From Paludibacteraceae bacterium (lineage in GTDB: Bacteria > Bacteroidota > Bacteroidia > Bacteroidales > Paludibacteraceae), in assembly GCA_017558065.1 (NCBI GenBank), contig JAFYWK010000029.1, positions 1 through 64,000 of the forward strand: a DNA stretch of 64,000 nucleotides, given 5' to 3'. Under the pieces are notes generated by a model. It made no database searches, had not been told where the DNA came from, and worked only from the letters and a program-made list of their open reading frames with translations. Shown one piece after another: positions 35,232 to 44,832 of the stretch. The position numbers were made by a program, and so were the translations under genes. Positions within the stretch are counted from its first letter, which is position 1. Each line of letters opens with the position of its first letter.

Positions 35232-35339
35232 CGCGCTTTTTATGGGGGTATAATTTCTGCGCTGAAAAACACTGACAGAGAGAAACACATTTACCACCAT
35301 CGTGAGCACGAATTATTGTTGGAATATTTATATACAATC

Positions 35340-35861
35340 ATGAGAAACGAATACAATCATTTCCCCAATGCGAAACGCCTCTTTTACAGGGCGTTGCATA
35401 TCGTTGTGATATGCATTTTGATGTATGTAGGTGCAATGCCTCTTTCCGCGCAGGTATATTCCACCGCGCAACGCTACACGCCATACGACTCGCGCACCAA
35501 CGCAGCGTATGGCGCTTCGTATAATAGCAATGGCTATGCAGAGCAACCAGCGTACAACCCCTATCAATCCACAGTGTATCAACCGTTTGCATCTTCTCCA
35601 AGCATGGTTTCTGGCAGAAGAAACAGCGACGGCGCACCTTCCACAGGCGGAGGCGACCCTACTAATCCTGATATTCCAGATCCAAATAACCCAGGCGATG
35701 GCGAACTCCCTGAAGGCTGGCTCGATCCAGAGCATCCATCTGACCCTGGACATCAATCCCCAGACTCTCCTATTGGCGAAGCATGGGTGATGTTGCTGTT
35801 TGCTGCCGCCGCAGCGTTGGCAATCTATATCCGCCAGAGGAAAGCCGTATTGAGAGATTAA
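35340..35861 (+). CDS. Small secreted protein with C-terminal sorting-like tail (right arm)
   Basis: The 173-residue product (ATG at 35340) parallels the left-arm protein: signal peptide ending MPLSAQ, then VYSTAQ, a Tyr/Asn/Pro-rich mature region with YQSTVYQPFASS, and a Pro/Asp/Gly-rich stretch (DPTNPDIPDPNNPGDGELP) absent from the left copy. The tail PIGEAW, VMLLFAAAAALAIYI, RQRKAVLRD is nearly identical. An upstream in-frame reading to 35229 starts in the promoter region and is not preferred. It leads the right-arm cassette. Function is unknown. Confidence 0.75.
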   Translation: MRNEYNHFPNAKRLFYRALHIVVICILMYVGAMPLSAQVYSTAQRYTPYDSRTNAAYGASYNSNGYAEQPAYNPYQSTVYQPFASSPSMVSGRRNSDGAPSTGGGDPTNPDIPDPNNPGDGELPEGWLDPEHPSDPGHQSPDSPIGEAWVMLLFAAAAALAIYIRQRKAVLRD

Positions 35862-35896
35862 AGGTGATAGGTGAGAGGTTAGAGGTTAAAGGCGAG
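35862..35896. repeat. Heptamer array, right arm, AGGTTAR type
   Basis: AGGTGAT, AGGTGAG, AGGTTAG, AGGTTAA and AGGCGAG directly follow the stop codon of the small secreted protein. It mirrors 34466-34500. Confidence 0.88.
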
Positions 35897-35922
35897 GGGG
35901 AGCAGCAGAGCTGCAATTCAAT

Positions 35923-35964
35923 CCAATATCCAATAACCAATATCCAATAACCAATATCCAATAG
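35923..35964. repeat. Heptamer array, right arm, CCAATAW type
   Basis: Six units alternate CCAATAT and CCAATAA, the last being CCAATAG. It mirrors 34406-34447 and uses the same words as the array at 24083-24145. Confidence 0.92.
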
Positions 35965-35990
35965 AACGCCACCTATCTGCCCCTTATCTT

Positions 35991-36045
35991 CATTGGAACC
36001 TCATTGGAACCTGATTGGGATCCGATTGGAACCTCGCTGAAGGAT
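35991..36045. repeat. 11-bp tandem array, right arm
   Basis: CATTGGAACCT twice, GATTGGGATCC, GATTGGAACCT and a degenerate CGCTGAAGGAT. It is the mirror of 34326-34380. Confidence 0.9.
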
Positions 36046-36167
36046 CAACGGCACAACACTGAGGGATGCATATGAAATCAAAACAACAAACAAGCAATTA
36101 GTTTGGATAGTTTAGATTTCTGCGCGGAGCGCAAGGAGCTAAAGACGCGCCCGACCCTACACCCACT

Positions 36168-36195
36168 GGTTCAGTTCTCGGCGCTACCCGCCGAG
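36168..36195. repeat. Direct repeat with hairpin, left copy
   Basis: GGTTCAGTTCTCGGCGCTA followed by CCCGCCGAG. CTCGGCG (36177-36183) and CGCCGAG (36189-36195) form a 7-bp stem with a 5-nt loop. Confidence 0.85.
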
Positions 36196-36245
36196 CACAG
36201 CGCAAGGAGCCACCAACATAACAGCAGTAAATACCAACAAAAAAA

Positions 36246-37094
36246 ATGGGAATAGAAACACAAATACAACTCTTTGACAATGCCAAGATTCGCGTTGTAT
36301 GGGATGATGAGAAGGAGAAATACTTCTTCTCCGTAGTGGATATTGTAAGTGTATTGACGGAGAGTGCCGATGGACGCACATATTGGAAAGTACTAAAGAA
36401 TCGCCTTGTCAAAGAAGGAAATGAAACGGTTACAAATTGTAACCAGTTGAAATTACCCGCTTCTGATGGCAAAATGCGACTGACCGATGTCGCTGATTTA
36501 GAAGGTATTTTGCGCATTGTACAATCTATTCCAAGTAAGAAAGCCGAACCCATCAAACAGTGGTTAGCGCAAGTAGGAAGCGAACGAATGCATCAAATGA
36601 TTGACCCAGAGCGATCTATCCAGCAGGCAGTGGCGGATTACAAAAAACTGGGATATTCCGATAAATGGATTGCCAATCGTGTTAAATCAATTGATGCTCG
36701 TAACGAATTGACTAACGAATGGAAACGCTCAGGATTGACAGAAGGGAAAGAGTTTGCGTTCTTAACTGATTTGATTACAAAAGCATGGAGTGGCAAAACC
36801 ACCAAAGAGTACAAACGATTTAAGGGATTAACCAAAGAAAACCTTCGCGACAACATGTCCACTATTGAGTTGGCACTCAACACATTGGCAGAGGCATCAA
36901 CTACAGAGATTTCCAAGCGCAGAAATCCCAAAACAATGAGGCAGAACATACAGATTGCCAAAGAAGGTGGCGATGTGGCCAAAGCAGCACGCCTGCAATT
37001 GGAAACAACCATTGGTGAAAGCGTAATCACTTCCGCCAAAGCCAGTGATTACATTCGTCCAATTGAGGATACCACAGCAAATGAGTTAGAATAA
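36246..37094 (+). CDS. BRO-N/DinD-like protein
   Basis: The 282-residue product begins with a BRO-N-type domain (about 1-115): IQLFDNAKIRVVWDDEKEKYFFSV, DIVSVLTESADGRTYWKVLKNRL, and LTDVADLEGILRIVQSIPSKKAEPIKQWLA, read in pieces. The C-terminal half resembles DNA damage-inducible protein D (ERMHQMIDPERSIQQA, ARNELTNEWKRSG, LTKENLRDNMSTIELALNTLAEAST in pieces). BRO-N proteins are phage antirepressor relatives; DinD antagonises RecA in E. coli. It sits alone in the cassette between direct repeats and interrupts the small/giant pair of the right arm. Whether it regulates the locus is unknown. Confidence 0.8.
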   Translation: MGIETQIQLFDNAKIRVVWDDEKEKYFFSVVDIVSVLTESADGRTYWKVLKNRLVKEGNETVTNCNQLKLPASDGKMRLTDVADLEGILRIVQSIPSKKAEPIKQWLAQVGSERMHQMIDPERSIQQAVADYKKLGYSDKWIANRVKSIDARNELTNEWKRSGLTEGKEFAFLTDLITKAWSGKTTKEYKRFKGLTKENLRDNMSTIELALNTLAEASTTEISKRRNPKTMRQNIQIAKEGGDVAKAARLQLETTIGESVITSAKASDYIRPIEDTTANELE

Positions 37095-37108
37095 CCCAAC
37101 ACCCCATA

Positions 37109-37137
37109 GGTTCAGTTCTCGGCGCTAATTCGCCGAG
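37109..37137. repeat. Direct repeat with hairpin, right copy
   Basis: GGTTCAGTTCTCGGCGCTA again, then ATTCGCCGAG. The stem is CTCGGCG (37118-37124) with CGCCGAG (37131-37137). It lies 941 bp from the left copy. Confidence 0.85.
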
Positions 37138-37211
37138 TGTAACCAACCAACATAGCAACAACGCCCTCCGGGCATACAACATAACAACTGAATAATAACA
37201 ATAAAAACAAT

Positions 37212-40200
37212 ATGAAAACATTTACAAATTGCGCCGAGAAGAAGGCGAAACAATTTCTTAATCTATTACAAGGGTATACCAAAGGTATACGAATGACTGC
37301 CATCCTAATTCTCCTACTAATGGGAGTTAGTAATGCGTGGGGAAAAACTGTAAATGGCCCACGTATTTATTTTGACAATAGTTCGATGAACATGACTTCC
37401 ACACAGGTTTATTTTGTAGTGGGACATAACTCTTTTTCGAGAACTTATGGTCCTATGACAGAAATCGGTGATACCAAGTTGTTGTATCGTGACATTTCCA
37501 CAGAGACTTACTATAATTGGGGAGATGCAACATATGTTGGATTTATACAAGTAGGAAGCAAGTGGGGAGATGGTAATTGGGGATCGTCCAACCTAACAAA
37601 CGCAACAAACTACACTGCTGCAAACACTTCTTGGAATAGTTTTGATTGGCAAAACACATATTACTGTAAGGCGAATTCTAAAGGGGGAGCTGTGACTATT
37701 GAATATAAATCAGCAGGTTATAGTGGTATCCCAAAATACAACGCCACACAGGCGGCAAAAGTGCGTAACACCACATCGGAATCATATTCAACAGTCAACG
37801 GAAATTGGCCTGCTACATTAAAGTTAAAAGGAACATATTTATCGGGAGATGGCGCAAGTGGAAGATCTGAAATTTCCAGCACAAAAAGTTCGGATGGAAA
37901 TGATAAAAAGGTATACGGCGCAGTAGTTACGGGTAAAATCACTCATTCATATTCTAATTTGAGCGAAGACTATCAATTTGATGGATGGGGAACAAGCACA
38001 CCTGCTGCAGGAAATACTTACGAATACCATATTACTGCTACAACCACTGTTTATGCCTTCTTTACAAAAAAACATGCCATTACTTTTGGCGTGCATAGTT
38101 CAGGTGGAGGTTCTATTTCTGCAAAAGCAGGTAGTGCAACTATCACATCTGGTGACAAGGTTGTTGGAGGAACTTCTATCTCCTTCACCGCTACACCAAA
38201 CACAGGTTACCAAGTAGAAGGTTGGTATAGCAACTCAGCCTGTACCACGCCTATCAACAATGGGACAAATGACACTTACACAGTTACAATTACTGATGGC
38301 ACAAATGTATATGTAAAGTACGAAGAGATACCTGAAGAGAAATTTGCTGTCACGATTCAAACAAACAACGCTAACTATGGTACCGTTTCTCCGAGTGGTT
38401 CACAACAAGTAGGCGCATCCGGTATAGAAATTGAGGCCACTGCTAAATATGGCTACAAATTTAATCAATGGACCAAAACTGGAAGTGTCACCATAGAGGA
38501 TACATCAGATCCGACTACGGTAATAAAGGCTACAGGTACTGGTACTGTGACTGCTACGTTTGTAGAAGATTTAGCAACAACCAAATGGTATATTTCTGGT
38601 AATGGAAATGGCTCAGGAAACGACCTAACACCAGGTTCTCCATTTACAGGTTGGGCAACAAACGGAATTCAAATGTTTAAGAAATCGGGACACTCTACAG
38701 AAGAAATCTATTATTGCACAATCACAGCAAATACTATTGCTTCTTCTAACGATCACTTCCCATTCAAAGTGTACAATGCAACAACTAGCAAATATTGGGG
38801 TAATAGTGGTTACTGGGTAACAAAAGAAAATAACTCCCCCACTTTGTCATCAAGTAGCGGTGACAATATGAAATTCCGCCCTTATTTGACAGGTACTTAT
38901 GAATTCAAATTAGACGCCACCAATGCATCGTCTCCTGTCTTAACTGTCACATGGCCTGTATATAATCAATTGCGTATATCAGCTGCAAATCCAGCAGACG
39001 CAACAAACACTGGTGAATTTGACATGACTGGCTCGGGTACTTATACTGTCACTCGTAGCCTAAACGCGAACACCACATATACTTTCAAGATTGTATATGA
39101 TTCAGAGTGGTATGGTGCAAGCAGTGGAAATCTTACGCGTGCATCGTCAAGTAAGACATTAAGCACAAGCAGTAATGATTTAACCCTTAAAACCGATGTT
39201 GCAGGCAATTATACCTTCACATTCAATGGTTCTGATAAAAAACTCACCGTCACCTATCCAGAGGCATATACCATCACATATTCACGCACTCCGACTGCAG
39301 CTGCGGACGCACCTACAACCGCTCCATCTATCACAAGTGGCAATTATGTAGCAGCAGGTACCAATGTGACATTTACTGCTAAGGCTGCCAAAACGGGCTA
39401 CACATTTAAGGGATGGTATGACAATAATACAGGAGCAGGTGCTGCTCTTTCCACCAATTTGGCATATCCCCGCACCATTAATGCCAATACTACTATTTAT
39501 GCGGTATATACAGAAAATGAGTATGAAGTAGTTGCAATAGCAAATCCTGCCCCATACGGTACAGTAACACCAGAAACAGCAACCACAATGAGCGAGATTG
39601 GCGGTGGAAATATCACCGCAACCGCAAAGAATGGATACAAATTTGTCAATTGGACAATAAAGTCAGGTACTGGATATTTTGGAGAGACAGGCACAAATAC
39701 AACAAGTACAACAGCCAACACTAAATTCCGCCCAACAGCTGATTCTGAAGTCCAAGCCAACTTCTCTGTTGTTACCTACACAATCACCTACAATCTTGAT
39801 GGTGGTACAAACCATACAGACAATCCTGATAATTATACAGTTGAGACACCAACCATTACGCTAAAAAATCCTACCAAAACGGGATACACATTTGAAGGAT
39901 GGTACACCGAAGCAGGCTTCACTAATAAAGTTACAGAAATAGCAACTGGAAGTACAGGCAATAAAATATTCTATGCAAAGTGGACTGAAAACACAGTAAC
40001 TATTTCTCCTACAAATGCATACGATCATGGTAATCCAGGATATGCAAACCCAACAGCAAGTAATAGCGGGAAAATAGGTATTTCATCCACTTCACAATTA
40101 GTAGCACCATCTCCTGGAGAAGGATATACCTTTGTGGGTTGGACTTTGTCCGACAATATTGTTGTTACAAATGGTAATGCATCAAGCAGTCGCACTATCA

Positions 40201-43200
40201 CCGTTCGCCATAAAACAGGTGACGGCTCTGCTGTTAGCGCAGTGGCAAATTATAATGAAAACTTAGATAGTCATTGGCACTTAGTAGGAGATGATGGCTA
40301 TGTCTTCCCTGACCAATGGGGTGTAAGCAATAATAATAAGATGCAAAAACGTAGCGGTTACTCTTCGGAAAAGAAGGTATATATGACCATAACCGTATCA
40401 GAAATTAAAACCTATGAATTTAAAGTCGTAGATGATAATGGAAATAACAATGACATATGGTATGGATATAGTTCCGGGAACAATTTCTTAGAATGGACTG
40501 AAACCAGTACAAAAGATGTTTATACCACTACCCATGAATATAACAACGATAACAACCTCAAATTCACCCCAAATGCCGTTGGAGATTATGAATTTAAAGT
40601 AGATTATTCTGGCAATAATCCAAAAGTAACGATTACCTATCCTGAGGTTGGTTCCGTTTCCAGTTATCGTCTCGTTGGTGATTGGGGAAATGGTTGGGAT
40701 GCTACAGGCATTGCTTTTAATGCAGAAGGAAAAGTGTCATTAGAACTTGAGAAACGCGAACGTCCAGATTATACTTTCAAAGTAAAAGCTTCCAATGGAA
40801 AACATTATACAGCAGCAGATGAGCACAAACGCCAATTTACACGCCAACATAATATAGAAACCATTAGCGATGACACAGATTATCCTGTAGATGACCCTCA
40901 TAACCTGCAACTCCAAGCAGATGCTAAAGGTACATATATATTCGAATTTGATCCAGCAACTAAACAATTGAAGGTTACACATCCTGAGCGAGAAGATGGA
41001 GCTTATTTAGTTGGCGATTTCTCAGATGGCGAAGCAGGTATTACAGACCCTGACGATTCGGGTAAAGATTGGACAGAAGAATATGGTGAGACATTTGACA
41101 GTAACGATGATTGTACACATGGTGTTGTGGAAGTCTGCGATTGGGGCGAGGAAAATGTCACATTGAACTTCAAAATCAAAATCAATGGCATTTGGTATGG
41201 TTTTTATCATGAAGAAGATGCTGACCCATTAAATATCACCACTTCTGGAACATACACGCTGGAAGACCAATATGCCTATCTATCAGCAAGTAATGTGCAA
41301 CTTACCACCAACGGCCAAGAAGGATGCTACTACTTTGAATACACTGTAAATCCAGACGGCACATTGTCGGTACTTATCATCTTCCCAAATGATAGACGCA
41401 CTGTCACTTTTGAAATGCAAGGACATGGCACACAGGTAGAATCACAACATGTTCTGTACAACAAAACTGCCGTGAAACCTTATGTTAGTGATGTAGAAGG
41501 CTATCTATTCGCAGGATGGTACACCGATGCTGCTTGTACCAAAGAATACGATTTCAATACCCCTGTGACCAAAGACATCACCCTCTACGCTAAGTGGGTT
41601 CCATATTCTGAGTGTATATTCTTCAAAGATAACTTGAATTGGGATAATATCTATATATATACATTCTCGGACAATGTATGGCATAATGGCGACAATAACG
41701 ATGATCCAGATGACGACAAGGGTGTACAACCAAAGGTAAATAGAATTGAGTATGGTAAAATGACTCAAATAGGATATACCGACATATACTACTATGCTCT
41801 AACCAACTTGGAGGGATTCAATCATATCGCCTTCAGTGATCACGATATGCACGACTATGATGACTATTTCCATAATCATAGTGGTATCTATCGCTCTGAC
41901 CGAAGTGATAAAATGCAATTGTTTATTCCGCAGAAAGAGCAAACCGCAAAAACGCATAATAATACTGAGTATTATAGCGAAGGTATTTGGATGAAATACA
42001 ATGACAAATATTCAGGATATGATTGGAGTGGACAAACTGGTGGCTCATCTAATTGGAGTGACAAACAACTGACATCCGACTTAGCTGGTGGATATAGTTT
42101 TACCGCAGAGGTAGAACTAACCGCCAATCAAAACTACGAATTTAAAATCAAGAACCTGAATAATACTTGGTATGGCAATACTGGCACAATGACCCAAGAC
42201 AATTGCACAGACTGGTGGTTTACAGAGAATACTGACAACGCAAAAATCACACCTACCGTTACTGATACCTATATTTTCACGGTATATCTCGGTGACGGTA
42301 AAGTGATGGTATCATTGGATTATCCTCTATCTGTAGGTGACTACCGTTTGGCATACTTAGACAAGACTGCTAACTCATTCCACCCTGGTCACTACATCAA
42401 GAAACGCAATACAAGCAAAAACGATACGGTGAGCTTCTTTATCCACCATGACAACGAACCTCAAGTAATCGCACAACGTTGTACCGCTATTGATAATAAT
42501 GGAAATGCAAAATGGGAAACAATAACTCAAGTAAACCCTGCTGCAAGCATTACTGAAACAGGTGTATATAACTTCACATTACAACAAATTGAAGGTCGAA
42601 ATGACCCACTATTGTTAAATCAAGCCCGCCCATATACAGGCAACTACTATATCCGTACCGATGCTGCACCTGGTGGTTGGAAATCCTTCCGTCAAGAAGG
42701 CAATATGATGACCTATAATAGTTATGCAGACAATAACGAGGATTTCGACCATTATTTCTGCGAGTGGGTATCTCAGGAAAAAGGATTGAAAAATGTGAAA
42801 TATACTGTCGCTAATGACTATAGCTATTGTATCTCTGATACCCTGTCTGATGATATAGATTCAAATCATCCGAAGATTGTAACTAATACGGAAGGTGACT
42901 TACCTAAAGACAACAAAGGTAACTTGATGAATGCTAACGTGCGTTGGGGTTGGGATAGCAAAACCAACAAAATACGCCGTGCATATATCGCTGGTTCTGG
43001 TCATAAAAAAGACCGTTTCCTCGTTCTCGAAGGAAATGAGTCTCTCCTTGATGTCAATGGAAAGCGTTTTACAGGAAATACTGCCGAGGGACAAGACCGC
43101 TACAATCTCAAAGACGATGAAGTCGTATTTGATGATATGGGTAACTGGATTTATCAGATAGATGTCAAAGCAAACAAAGATACCAAAATAGATTTGACTG

Positions 43201-44762
43201 CTAAATATAATAATCTTGTACAATACTTCAAGGGTGGCAGCGAAGAGGAAGATGATATACAATTGATTGTTACAACTGCTGGCAACACTAATTATTATAA
43301 GATGCGCCTCATCTATGACTTCAAAATCAACAAGCTCATCATTGCTTGGCTACCTGAAGATGAGGTAGATAATCAAGAATTAGAGGTTAATATGATGATT
43401 ATCCGCCACAACCAAGAAAAGGCACAGCAGGTTAACTTCAAACAAGGCGCTAAACTTTCTGGTATTGAAACAGCATATGCTGTGATGACATTCGACAAGT
43501 ACTTCCTCAATAACAAAGATAGTAAAACAGGGGCTGCACTACCACAAGCTAATGAAAAATCAGAGAATGAACGCAAGTTCTATTGGGTTTCTTTCCCATT
43601 TGATGTAAAACTCAGCGATGTCTTTGGTTTCGGAGAGTATGGCGACTATTGGATTATGGAATATTACGATGGTGCAGGACGTGCTGAACAAGGATATTGG
43701 GCAGAAACAGAAACATTCTGGAAATATATCACCAACAAGAACTACATCCTCAAAGCAGGACAAGGATACGTACTCTACCTCAATCTAAACAAAATGAAGT
43801 TTGAGTCCAATGTATTCGCTCATACGAGTGAGGTAAGTCTATACTTCCCATCTCTCTCCCTACCAAATGTAATCTCGGGAGATTTGCCTACAGCAGTAGA
43901 TGTTCCTGAACATACTTGTACCATTGAGCGAGATAATCGCAACATTTATGACTCCAACTGGAACCTCATCGGTGTACCTGGCTTCGCAGACATATCTGGT
44001 GTGACAATTGGTGATACACATCACAAAGAATTAAATAAAGAGCTAAATGCAGACTGCGTAAGTTTCTATTACAAGTATTTGCCAGGAACCAATACCTATA
44101 GTGCGACAACCCAGACCGAGACTTTCCAAACCATGTACGCATATATGGTGCAATTCGCAGGAACTATCAATTGGCAAGCAAAGACTATGCCTGCTCAATT
44201 GGCTGCACGCCGCACAGGCAGCACACCATCACAATACGACCTGCGTTTGGAATTGGCACAAGGCGAAGAAACCGACCAAACATTTGTGCAACTCAAAGAA
44301 GCAGATGCTACTGCCGAGTTTGATATGAATGTTGATATGACTAAGATTTTCAATAGCGGCATGAATATCTACACGCTCACTGGCAGCAATGCCATCCAAG
44401 TAGCAGGTAATGCCATCCCAATGGGCAAGGCAACCGTGCCAGTAGGTGTGCGCGTAGATGCTGCAGGCGAATATACCTTCCGTATGCCTGACGGCACAGA
44501 CGGTATCGCTGTTACTTTGGTGGATAACGCCACAGGTACACATACCAATATGCTGATGAGCGAATATACCGTGACCCTCAATGCAGGCACTATCGAAAAC
44601 CGCTTCTACCTCGTAGTGGATCCAGACCGCACTGCCACATCTGTGGAGAATGTAGGCGAAGAGGCGGACAAGTCGAAAGGCGTGGAGAAGTTCCTCATCG
44701 ACGGCAAACTCTTCATCCGCACCGCCGACGGCATCTTTGATGCTAAAGGACAGAGGTTGTAA
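37212..44762 (+). CDS. Giant secreted multidomain surface protein (right arm)
   Basis: The 2516-residue paralogue of the left-arm protein has an almost identical N-terminal signal region (MKTFTNCAEKKAKQFLNL then GYTKGIRMTAILILLLMG). The following 250 residues are unrelated to the left copy. InlB/Listeria-Bacteroides-like repeats begin near residues 290, 378, 687, 771, 855 and 1396; a textbook unit is GYTFEGWYTEAGF...IFYAKWTEN near 880-925. Repeated modules of the ISAANPADATNTGEF / EFKVDYSGNNPKVTITYP kind alternate with them. The last roughly 1000 residues align with the left copy, ending KLFIRTADGIFDAKGQRL. A type IX-exported adhesin or scaffold is inferred. Codon and base use are AT-richer than the housekeeping genes. 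Confidence 0.82.
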   Translation: MKTFTNCAEKKAKQFLNLLQGYTKGIRMTAILILLLMGVSNAWGKTVNGPRIYFDNSSMNMTSTQVYFVVGHNSFSRTYGPMTEIGDTKLLYRDISTETYYNWGDATYVGFIQVGSKWGDGNWGSSNLTNATNYTAANTSWNSFDWQNTYYCKANSKGGAVTIEYKSAGYSGIPKYNATQAAKVRNTTSESYSTVNGNWPATLKLKGTYLSGDGASGRSEISSTKSSDGNDKKVYGAVVTGKITHSYSNLSEDYQFDGWGTSTPAAGNTYEYHITATTTVYAFFTKKHAITFGVHSSGGGSISAKAGSATITSGDKVVGGTSISFTATPNTGYQVEGWYSNSACTTPINNGTNDTYTVTITDGTNVYVKYEEIPEEKFAVTIQTNNANYGTVSPSGSQQVGASGIEIEATAKYGYKFNQWTKTGSVTIEDTSDPTTVIKATGTGTVTATFVEDLATTKWYISGNGNGSGNDLTPGSPFTGWATNGIQMFKKSGHSTEEIYYCTITANTIASSNDHFPFKVYNATTSKYWGNSGYWVTKENNSPTLSSSSGDNMKFRPYLTGTYEFKLDATNASSPVLTVTWPVYNQLRISAANPADATNTGEFDMTGSGTYTVTRSLNANTTYTFKIVYDSEWYGASSGNLTRASSSKTLSTSSNDLTLKTDVAGNYTFTFNGSDKKLTVTYPEAYTITYSRTPTAAADAPTTAPSITSGNYVAAGTNVTFTAKAAKTGYTFKGWYDNNTGAGAALSTNLAYPRTINANTTIYAVYTENEYEVVAIANPAPYGTVTPETATTMSEIGGGNITATAKNGYKFVNWTIKSGTGYFGETGTNTTSTTANTKFRPTADSEVQANFSVVTYTITYNLDGGTNHTDNPDNYTVETPTITLKNPTKTGYTFEGWYTEAGFTNKVTEIATGSTGNKIFYAKWTENTVTISPTNAYDHGNPGYANPTASNSGKIGISSTSQLVAPSPGEGYTFVGWTLSDNIVVTNGNASSSRTITVRHKTGDGSAVSAVANYNENLDSHWHLVGDDGYVFPDQWGVSNNNKMQKRSGYSSEKKVYMTITVSEIKTYEFKVVDDNGNNNDIWYGYSSGNNFLEWTETSTKDVYTTTHEYNNDNNLKFTPNAVGDYEFKVDYSGNNPKVTITYPEVGSVSSYRLVGDWGNGWDATGIAFNAEGKVSLELEKRERPDYTFKVKASNGKHYTAADEHKRQFTRQHNIETISDDTDYPVDDPHNLQLQADAKGTYIFEFDPATKQLKVTHPEREDGAYLVGDFSDGEAGITDPDDSGKDWTEEYGETFDSNDDCTHGVVEVCDWGEENVTLNFKIKINGIWYGFYHEEDADPLNITTSGTYTLEDQYAYLSASNVQLTTNGQEGCYYFEYTVNPDGTLSVLIIFPNDRRTVTFEMQGHGTQVESQHVLYNKTAVKPYVSDVEGYLFAGWYTDAACTKEYDFNTPVTKDITLYAKWVPYSECIFFKDNLNWDNIYIYTFSDNVWHNGDNNDDPDDDKGVQPKVNRIEYGKMTQIGYTDIYYYALTNLEGFNHIAFSDHDMHDYDDYFHNHSGIYRSDRSDKMQLFIPQKEQTAKTHNNTEYYSEGIWMKYNDKYSGYDWSGQTGGSSNWSDKQLTSDLAGGYSFTAEVELTANQNYEFKIKNLNNTWYGNTGTMTQDNCTDWWFTENTDNAKITPTVTDTYIFTVYLGDGKVMVSLDYPLSVGDYRLAYLDKTANSFHPGHYIKKRNTSKNDTVSFFIHHDNEPQVIAQRCTAIDNNGNAKWETITQVNPAASITETGVYNFTLQQIEGRNDPLLLNQARPYTGNYYIRTDAAPGGWKSFRQEGNMMTYNSYADNNEDFDHYFCEWVSQEKGLKNVKYTVANDYSYCISDTLSDDIDSNHPKIVTNTEGDLPKDNKGNLMNANVRWGWDSKTNKIRRAYIAGSGHKKDRFLVLEGNESLLDVNGKRFTGNTAEGQDRYNLKDDEVVFDDMGNWIYQIDVKANKDTKIDLTAKYNNLVQYFKGGSEEEDDIQLIVTTAGNTNYYKMRLIYDFKINKLIIAWLPEDEVDNQELEVNMMIIRHNQEKAQQVNFKQGAKLSGIETAYAVMTFDKYFLNNKDSKTGAALPQANEKSENERKFYWVSFPFDVKLSDVFGFGEYGDYWIMEYYDGAGRAEQGYWAETETFWKYITNKNYILKAGQGYVLYLNLNKMKFESNVFAHTSEVSLYFPSLSLPNVISGDLPTAVDVPEHTCTIERDNRNIYDSNWNLIGVPGFADISGVTIGDTHHKELNKELNADCVSFYYKYLPGTNTYSATTQTETFQTMYAYMVQFAGTINWQAKTMPAQLAARRTGSTPSQYDLRLELAQGEETDQTFVQLKEADATAEFDMNVDMTKIFNSGMNIYTLTGSNAIQVAGNAIPMGKATVPVGVRVDAAGEYTFRMPDGTDGIAVTLVDNATGTHTNMLMSEYTVTLNAGTIENRFYLVVDPDRTATSVENVGEEADKSKGVEKFLIDGKLFIRTADGIFDAKGQRL

Positions 44763-44832
44763 AAAAAAGCCTACCCCCTACCCCTCCCTGAAGGGAGGGG
44801 AGTAAGGCGAGGAGGCGAAAGGCGAGGATAAG

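Larger units (their letters stand above)
35058..35239. repeat. Perfect 17-bp inverted repeat around the divergent promoters
   Basis: AAAGCGCGCAAAGGTAC at 35058-35074 and its exact complement GTACCTTTGCGCGCTTT at 35223-35239. Each copy contains a -7 element pointing outward. Confidence 0.92.
34987..35339. other. Centre of the inverted duplication
   Basis: No gene is seen. This gap carries two divergent promoters embedded in a perfect 17-bp inverted repeat (35058-35074 and 35223-35239) around a 148-bp AT-rich core, and the untranslated leaders of the two small secreted protein genes. Confidence 0.75.
35862..36245. other. Right-arm spacer with tandem arrays and a cassette boundary
   Basis: No gene is seen. 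It mirrors the left-arm spacer up to about 36148 (AAAGACGC), after which sequence specific to the DinD-like cassette begins. It includes the first of two direct repeats at 36168-36195. Confidence 0.7.
36149..37164. mobile_element. Inserted DinD-like cassette between direct repeats
   Basis: Comparison with the left arm shows about 1 kb extra here, entering after AAAGACGC (36148) and leaving before CCCTCCGGGC (about 37164). ACGC occurs at both edges. A 28-30-bp direct repeat (36168-36195 and 37109-37137) brackets the single gene. No transposase or integrase is encoded. A non-autonomous cassette is inferred. Confidence 0.55.

Noticed and set aside
36168..37137. The hairpin direct repeats as integron attC sites
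   Set aside because: No integron integrase and no clear R'/R'' core with GTTRRRY at the right places; the hairpins are short and nearly perfect, unlike attC.
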